A stretch of DNA of 64,000 nt from Symsagittifera roscoffensis. Taxonomy: Eukaryota > Xenacoelomorpha > Acoela > Convolutidae. This document shows, piece after piece, positions 57,632 through 64,000 of the stretch (position 1 is its first letter; each line of letters starts with the position of its first letter). The notes below the pieces were generated by a model. That model made no database searches. It was not told the DNA's origin and worked only from the letters and a program-made list of their open reading frames with translations. The stretch covers positions 38,200,686 through 38,264,685 of the forward strand of contig NC_087067.1 in NCBI RefSeq assembly GCF_963678635.1, in the 5' to 3' direction. The position numbers and the translations under genes were made by a program.

Positions 57632-58772
57632 CTAAATCTTTGGCAATGTCCTTACTGATGTGTTCTTCTTTGTTGATCCTTTGCCTACGTCATCGGGCAT
57701 GTAATTACTTGTGTTTAAGGTCAGTCCTCTAGGAGTTGTGCCGCCTAGAAACTCAGCGTAATCATCGTCATTACTCATCAAGTTTCCGACATAAAATCCA
57801 GTTCCTCCTATTTTGGAGGGGTCGTTGCTCTGGTTGAATAACGCAGCCACGGGATCCGGGCCTCCGCGTCTGTCGACCGCAATTCTGTTCCCGTAGACTC
57901 CGCGGCGCAAGAATGGATCCAATTCCGACTCGTGTAATTCTCGTTGTGCCTTCGCTCCTTTGGCTAAATGCATAGTCCCCCCTCGTGGAGTTGTGCGTCC
58001 CGTGAAGCGCCCCCCGTGACGGCTTCCGGCCGTTTCACTTCGTCCCGCCTCAGTTTTTTCTCTGTCCATTTTCTTTTTGTCGTCCATTTTTTGTTTCCGA
58101 TTTTTGAACTCTTCCAGAATGTTTTTGCGGGGCGAAGGGTTATTCTTTAAACGCTCCATTTCCTCAAGCATTTCGACCTTTACTTTTTCCAGCTCTGCTA
58201 GAGTTTTTGCCTCCTCTGCCGAAAGAGCGCCGAGGTCGATTAAAAGTCGACTTCTCTGCGCATTTCCCCGAGTGAATGCTTTGATCTCCTCGACGAGACG
58301 GAACTCGAGATCGCGAAAAGTGCCCTCTTTTTCTTTGAGCTCCTTGTCCTGTTTGCGAAGTATCTTTCGCCATTTCACCTCCGAGTTGCCGTCATACTCT
58401 TGGAATAGGTTGTCACTGTTGCTCAACAGACCTAGGAAAATACTATCTTAAATGACATATAAGGCAATGAAAACAGAAGTGATTTAATGCTATGATTATC
58501 AATTGTATAAAAGACTATCTCGTTGAAGTGGCATTGCTTAGGTACAAAGGTTAATGAACTATAGCAGTTTTGTTAAAAAGACATGACTACATAAAAGGTA
58601 AATAGAAAATATAAACAACATTGAGATACAAGATTTTCAAGTAGTAAGCTTGCCTTGAAAAGCAACCTGTTCCATTAAGCTCATCGAAAGTCAGCGAGTT
58701 ATCATGTTCAGCTATCTTTGCTTTACTGAAAGTGATTTTTTGCGTTAATCTTATCGTTGACCTCCGAATCAT
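57632..58772 (-). CDS. Two-exon coiled-coil protein of 301 residues, family not certain
   Basis: Exon 1 is 58772-58667 (ATG, 35 codons plus one base) and exon 2 is 58431-57632. The intron 58666-58432 has a gttgct donor and a ttttcctag acceptor, and the phases match. After a short basic N-terminus, residues about 60-170 are strongly charged and helical (KILRKQDKELKEKE, then ELEKVKVEMLEEMERL), which suits a coiled coil. Next come a basic, glycine/arginine-rich part (GGRFTGRTTPRGG) and a C-terminal part with DPFLRRG. The helical block followed by DPFxRR recalls the C-terminus of the Paf1-complex subunit RTF1, but the Plus3 domain is absent, so this is only a hint. It lies antisense downstream of PUS3 exon 3 and would be nested in the next PUS3 intron. 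Confidence 0.6.
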
Positions 58773-59800
58773 TTAAGAGAATTTCAATATTACTAACTTG
58801 TATTTCTAAGATTTGCTGAAAGATAGGTACAAGAAACTATTAGTGTGAACATAAATTTGAAATTCTAAATGAAAGTTAGTGAGCACAAAAATTCCAGTTC
58901 ATCCAATGGTGTAGAAAACTCAAAATGTTGATGTATCATGTTGCAATATTAGTTGAGGGTTTTGTACAGCGTGCAGGATGTAGATCTGCCGGCCTGTTTA
59001 TATCTCCTTATAAAATTTGTATTCGATTTTTTTAAAATTAAAAACCCTGATCAATTGAGAAATCTACCCCAGCACTCAAGCAAAACAACAAGGGAACAAA
59101 GGGTGTTCTCAAATCAAACGCAAGCAAGTAAGCAGGTGCTTGATTTGTAGATAGTATGCAATTAATTGACCAACTGAAGTTTTTTGTGTCGAGAACAAAG
59201 TTAACACAGCGGCGAAGCGAAGCTTCGGATGACATGCGATATCATCCACAAAATTAGCATTGCAAGCTAGCAGGCAGGAAAGGAAAGAAGAGCCACGAAG
59301 TCCAAAGAAAACGGAAAAATATTCGAAGAAATCACAACTAAGAAAATTTCAAAATAGTTGTCTGGAATGATGTTCTATTTACGGAAACCACATTTGGAGG
59401 CGCTTAATGAACATTCAAAAATAGTTTTTGAGCAGAAAAAAGTGTTGTCGTGAAAAACTTGAAATAAAAATTCTATTCTGAGATTTTAAAACATTTTGTG
59501 CGATCCGGAGGAAAACATACAAACTTTGGTTCCGTCGAACGACCCAAAATGTAAGCCGTTGCATAGTCATCCGATAAAATATAAGTGGAAATCATTGAGG
59601 CCGACATATTTTTTTAGCAAAAAATCAAAAAAGGAAAATAAACGAAGTCAAGGCTAGTAGAATTACAAATTGCACGAGTAAAGAAAATTATAGAAAAGCA
59701 ACTACAATGAAAACATAAAAACCAACTACAGTGAAACTGCATACATCAAAAAAAAATTTGAGATGGCAAATAAGCCGACAAAACAAGCAGACAATTAATA
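58773..59800. other. AT-rich gene-free stretch
   Basis: No ORF above background and no clear exon is seen on either strand. The stretch includes a short palindromic phrase at about 59210-59228 (gcgaagcgaagcttcg) that recurs in variant form at 62225 and 63213. It probably belongs to a PUS3 intron or to the region upstream of the antisense gene. Confidence 0.4.
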
Positions 59801-61090
59801 GGCCGACAATTTTTATGAAACTTTCCCGTTTCTGGAAAAAAATTTTTGGAATATTTTCCGTTTGAAAAAAAAACAGGTCCTGGCCAGATTCGAACCCAGG
59901 ACTTTTGCCGTCCCACGCTTATTCATTTTTTCTAAACTAAGTGTGCCGGAGACGCTTACAAAATTGAAATCATTATGAACCAAGAGACCAAGTGATTCTG
60001 TTAAGCAATTAGTTAGCACAAAAAATTCTATATTCCGATTTGATATTGCTTGCTTTGATAATAGCAAGCGTAATTAGCAATGAAACAACATTTAAGAAGC
60101 GGTAACAAAGCCGACTTTCTTTGATCAGGCACCAGTTGAGCGAAAAAAAAACCATTAAACGACAATTATCAATACTTCCAACTACCCGTTACTTGCTCAC
60201 AGTACAAGAAAAATCTGTGATGTGGCAACTAATCCGATAAATCTTGAGAATCATTAAAAAAATTCTATGTATATATACTGAAACAAGCAAGAGACTCGAT
60301 TCGAAAACCTTAGGCTGCAAAAGCAACCAAGTTACCTCCAAGTCAAGTCAGAGGGCACCTGGACATTGTTAGGGTTCAATAATTCAAAAAAGGTCAATTT
60401 CTTGTTAGAAAAATGTCGACGCGAAAAAGGTCTATATCCCAAATACAAGACAATTGCTCTCGTGAGTGTAAAAAACTGAATCAAGAAAAAAAGAGAGAGT
60501 TCGTGACGCAGAGTCTAAGCCGACAAAAATAAACAGACATATAAAACTCTGAAAAACAAAATTTCTAGTTTAAAAAAGCTCCCGGTCCGTATTACAACCC
60601 AGAAGCCGACGAAATCCATGAAGCCGACAAAAAAATAGTTTAATTCTGAAAAAATTACCAGTCATAAACTTGCACCCAGGAGTCACATTTCAGTTTTCAT
60701 AAAGTTTAGCAGCATAGCAGCCAGGGATTTAACTGATTTTGTTTGTCTAGTTGTTAACCCGAAAAAGTCTACATTCCGATTTGATAACGATAAAAAAACA
60801 TAGAACATTTTTTTCGATTGTACTGCTCGTATCAAAATGAAGTATCGTAATGAAAAATATATAATCCAGTAACTAGCATTTCAACTCCTACCATTGTGAA
60901 GGTCTGTAAGTATGGCACCACATTCGGTTGATCTGTTGTTTCTTCAAGCTACCCAAATACCCGTTTGAGAAAAAACACCTGAATCAAAAGTAGTTCCAAC
61001 CTGAGGCAAATTAGCCAGATTAGGATTAGAACCAGACTTTAGAAGTTACTAAAATATTATTACCCTTGTAATAGCAAGGGTATTGCAATC
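59800..61090 (-). repeat. Cluster of tRNA-related SINE-like fragments
   Basis: Several minus-strand pieces contain box-B-like tRNA words. The clearest is at 59878-59905 (read in reverse: cctgggttcgaatctggcc). Others lie near 60295 (ttcgaatcgagtc in reverse) and near 61025 and 60665 in more decayed form. They alternate with an 'aagccgacaaaa' word (59770, 60104, 60520, 60602, 60620). I see no complete tRNA cloverleaf. The pieces fit a tRNA-derived SINE family with a GCCGAC-bearing body. Confidence 0.45.
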
Positions 61091-61639
61091 GGGAACTAGA
61101 TTTTTCCCTTGAACAACTTTGTCCGCAGATTTCAGCCTGCATGCAGTACTCGACATGCATAAAGTATGTGCGTATGTTTGCGCTCATTGGTCTATTACTC
61201 TCACTGTGTACCCTTATTATTGTTTTTCCAATTATTCGCAGTTGGAATTTTTAATGATATTTCTTTGATATTTTTTGAGTTTTCGACTTCGTCGCTTTCG
61301 GTTTACTTTTTGTCGGCTTAGTTTTCGCTTCGTTTTTACCATCCAACTAAATCGCGTATTTGATTTTGTATACATTATAGAGTTACATTATTAGCTTCTA
61401 GTGTTCTGATTCACCTCTGCTGTTTGTTTGTAATTTTTTTAAACCTTGACCTTGTATATATTTCTTTTTTTGTTTTTTTCTCGACCAAAAGTTTTATTCT
61501 GCACAAATGATTTCGGCCTGTATTTCATTAACTCAGTCACCTGATTTCGAGTTGTTTCAACGGAAACATGTTTTTAATGCTTGGCTTTGGATTGCTCAAA
61601 ATGCTGAACATTTTCATAGAAATACAATTCCAATTTTTC

Positions 61640-63060
61640 TTGACATTTTTGTATCGCTTTTTTACCTTTTGTTTCGGCTTGATAGGTTTCGGCCTATATA
61701 ATATCGGCTTATCGGCCTCATTTCTTCGACGAGCGAAGAAAAAGTGCTTGTGCGTGTCTGTGTTTTGAGGGCGAGGGGGGCTTAATAACTTATTAGTTTT
61801 CACTTTTTTTTCTATTTTCCCCCTTTTTTGGGCTTACTAGGTTTCGAGCTATATTTTATCGGCTTGTTTGTCTCAAATTTTTTTAATTTGACGTGCAAAT
61901 ATTTTTTTTGAGGGCGAGGGGGACTTTTCATAAGTCTTAAATCTTGATTTTTTTCGGCTCAAAGGTTTCTGTCACGGTATTTATTACCGCTTGGTAATTT
62001 ATGTTCCGATGCTATTTTCACATTCTATTGTCATGGCATGTTTTTGTCTCAAAGCTAGACTTATTCATTATGATAGATCCAGTTTTTTTCGACGTTTTTC
62101 GATTTTCTTGTATTTCTTCGCAACTACTCAAAATTAGGCCAATAAGCCGACATAAAATAGGCCGAAACTTATTAAGCCGAAAAAAATACACAAAAATAAC
62201 AAAAAATAAAATTTTAACCCAGGTGCGAAGCTCAGCTTCGCCTGTGTTTAAATTTTATATTGCTATTTTTGTGTCCTTCTTTCGGCTTAATAGGTTTCAG
62301 ACTATTTTAGATCGGCCTAGTGGCTTAATTTTGAGTAGTTTCAAGGGAAACATGTTTTTTTTTCTGCCCACCTCTGAATCGCACAAATTGCTGAAAATTT
62401 TATTAGAAACTATAGTTCAAGTTTTTTATGACAACAATTTTTTTTTAAAATTTTTTTCCCGTTTTTTCTTCGGGTTGATAAGTTTCGGCCTATATTATTT
62501 CGGTCTAATGGTCACATATTGCGCCTTCCGATGGGCGAAAAAGTTCGTGTATGCGTGTCTGTGTTTTGAGGGGGAGGGGGACATAAAAAAATTCGAACAT
62601 TTTAAAAGAGTAATAAGAAGTTATTGTTTTGTTTTTTCCTTTTTTTCGGCTTGATAGGTTTCGGTTTATATTAAATCGGCTCAGTCGCCTCATATTGCGT
62701 CGATCCACGAGCTGTGTATGTGATTTGAGAGTGAGGGGGACTAATTAACTTTTTATTAGTCTTAATTTTTTTTCGGCTTCATTTTTTTTGTTTTCCTTTT
62801 TTTCGGCTTATTAGGTTTCGGCCAATACTATATCTGCTATAAGTATAAAGTTTATATCACACAGAATAAAGTTTGTGTGTGTGTGTTATCGGTATGTGAT
62901 GTGTGTATGTTGGTTTGTGTTGTGTGAGTGTGTTTCATGTGTGTGTGTGTTGTATAGTTGTGTGTGTTTGTTTGTTTGAGGGTGTGGGGGACTTGATAGT
63001 GTTTTCTGTAAAATTTTCCGCCTAAAGGGTTTCTGCTATATTGTTTCCGGCTTTATTATC
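61640..63060 (+). repeat. TTCGGC-rich interspersed repeat, about five diverged copies
   Basis: Each copy runs roughly: ttttcggcttaataggtttcggcctatat, then a variable stretch with a cgagcgaag-like word, then a tgtgttttgagggcgagggggactt block. The G-rich block occurs at about 61760, 61906, 62560, 62718 and 62965, and the TTCGGC start occurs near 61670, 61826, 62280, 62478, 62643 and 62805. One piece is inverted at 62140-62185 (aagccgacataaaataggccgaaac). No coding frame is conserved between copies. It looks like a non-autonomous element family of unknown class. Confidence 0.6.
62870..62972 (+). repeat. TG-rich microsatellite
   Basis: An imperfect (GT)n tract of about 100 bp sits inside the last copy of the TTCGGC-rich repeat, where the shorter copies have only a few GT steps. 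It is an expansion of a phrase (gtgcgtgtctgtg) already present in the family. Confidence 0.85.
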
Positions 63061-63574
63061 GCTTGATAACTATAACTTTTGTTTCTATGCTAGTTTCACA
63101 TTATATTGTCGTGGCTCGGTTTTGCTTCAAAACTAGCCTTATCGATAGATGTAATTGTTTCAAAATTTTCGGTTATTTCGACTGGGCGGCTTTCTTGTTT
63201 TGTATTGCTAATCGTGCGAAGCTCAGCTTTGCAGCTGTGTACATTTTCATACAATGACGGGGATCAAAAAATGTTTTTTTTTACATCGGATATTTTTTAA
63301 AGTTTTTGTTGTGCCGTATAATGAAGTGATTGGGTCGAAATTGTGACAACACCTCAATAGGCAGTTATCTTTCGTTTTTAGTGTTTTTCCAAGATGGGAT
63401 TTTTTTTATTGTTGTGAGTTGTGTGAAAAATAATCGAGTCTGTTTCCTTCTTGAAAGCGAATTTATTTTTGGTTCCTGTGATTCGCAGAGGACCTATGAA
63501 AGGCTAACCAGCCTGTCTAAGCATAGTCCCTTGTTCTATTTTTCCACATTACAGGTTGAGTTAATTAGACCTAT
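63061..63574. other. Gene-free stretch
   Basis: Several overlapping frames are open but short, and none has a recognisable motif or consistent splice sites. A palindrome-like gcgaagctcagctttgc occurs at about 63217. Confidence 0.35.
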
Positions 63575-63712
63575 CTTTTTTTGCTACTCTAGATTTTATT
63601 ATTATTTTTTATGAAGTTGATTTTTTTTACACTAGCCAGTTTCCCTCCTTTTTTGCTACTCTAGATCTTGTTATGATTTTTTATGAAATTCATTTTTTTT
63701 ACACTAGCGAAC
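63575..63712. repeat. 72-bp tandem duplication
   Basis: The phrase ttttttgctactctagat, followed by ttttttatgaa and ttttttttacactagc, occurs at about 63577 and 63649 with a handful of changes. It is non-coding. Confidence 0.8.
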
Positions 63713-64000
63713 TTAGGCGAACGTTTGTGTTATACTACGACTATCCTTTTTTCTAACCTAAGCCGCAAATATTGTTGCCACTTTTAGGGCACCTTTACGG
63801 CTGTTTGATAGCATGTGCTTCGGTATTCGAATAGTAATAATTTAACACAGTTGATGCATTTTAAATTCATCAAATGAACCGAAAAAACGCTGTTTTTTTA
63901 AGCAACATAACTATAATAAAAACTCGATTTCAGAAATTTTCTAACTAAATATATCGCGCATTTTTTGAAAAACTTAATTCATACATAATGTGGCTTTGTG

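Noticed and set aside
58587..58660. Extension of the minus-strand ORF past the donor at 58666
   Set aside because: The residues after the splice site become hydrophobic and low-quality, and splicing to 58431 keeps phase. The read-through is intron.
59878..59960. A functional tRNA gene on the minus strand
   Set aside because: Only the T-arm/box B is well formed. The acceptor stem and box A do not fit, so it is listed as a SINE-like fragment.
62001..62654. 217-codon plus-strand ORF rich in Phe and Leu
   Set aside because: It covers several copies of the TTCGGC-rich repeat and T-rich tracts, its composition follows from polyT, and the frame is not conserved between repeat copies.

Overview
The window looks like genomic DNA of an invertebrate animal. 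It is AT-rich and has spliced genes with GT-AG and one apparent GC-AG intron, a Ty3/gypsy-type LTR element with an env gene, a FLYWCH-MULE DNA transposon, and an exon set of the eukaryotic tRNA pseudouridine synthase PUS3. The species cannot be named from the sequence. Most of the window is repeat and mobile DNA; only about 55.6-58.8 kb looks like ordinary host genes.

Layout: (1) 1-1245, edge of a repeat array, with a short unique stretch and a 52-bp minisatellite. (2) 1246-19308 and 34998-54996, one large tandem array split by two insertions. Its units come in three sizes (about 1220, 663 and 450 bp). Nearly every unit keeps, on the minus strand, a decayed exon that resembles the switch/G3 part of an AIG1/GIMAP-type GTPase. 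Higher-order periods of about 1.88 kb and 1.80 kb are visible. (3) 19309-34997, a 15.7-kb env-bearing retroelement inserted in the array. Its two 1109-bp terminal repeats differ by one base that I could see. (4) 42286-44636, a 2.35-kb FLYWCH-MULE transposon with an 8-bp target duplication. (5) 55652-57563, the first three coding exons of a PUS3-like gene on the plus strand. One of its introns holds a foldback MITE. A two-exon minus-strand gene (57632-58772) follows and probably lies inside the next PUS3 intron. (6) 58773-64000, AT-rich DNA with tRNA-related SINE-like pieces and a family of TTCGGC-rich repeats.

The retroelement is the main item of interest. One intact 2337-codon ORF encodes Gag, protease, reverse transcriptase, RNase H and integrase, and then continues through a proline-rich linker into a C-terminal macro domain of the OARD1/TARG1 (ADP-ribosyl-glutamate hydrolase) type. 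Between pol and env lie a 171-bp tandem array and a block of antisense genes. These include a two-exon gene for a JmjC-type oxygenase with its metal-binding triad in place, and two unrecognised ORFs, one with a membrane anchor. An F-type (errantivirus/baculovirus-F-like) envelope gene follows, interrupted by one frame change. The terminal repeat includes the gag start codon. So the element carries two protein-modification domains (ADP-ribose removal and JmjC oxygenase) as apparent cargo, one fused in sense and one as a spliced antisense gene.
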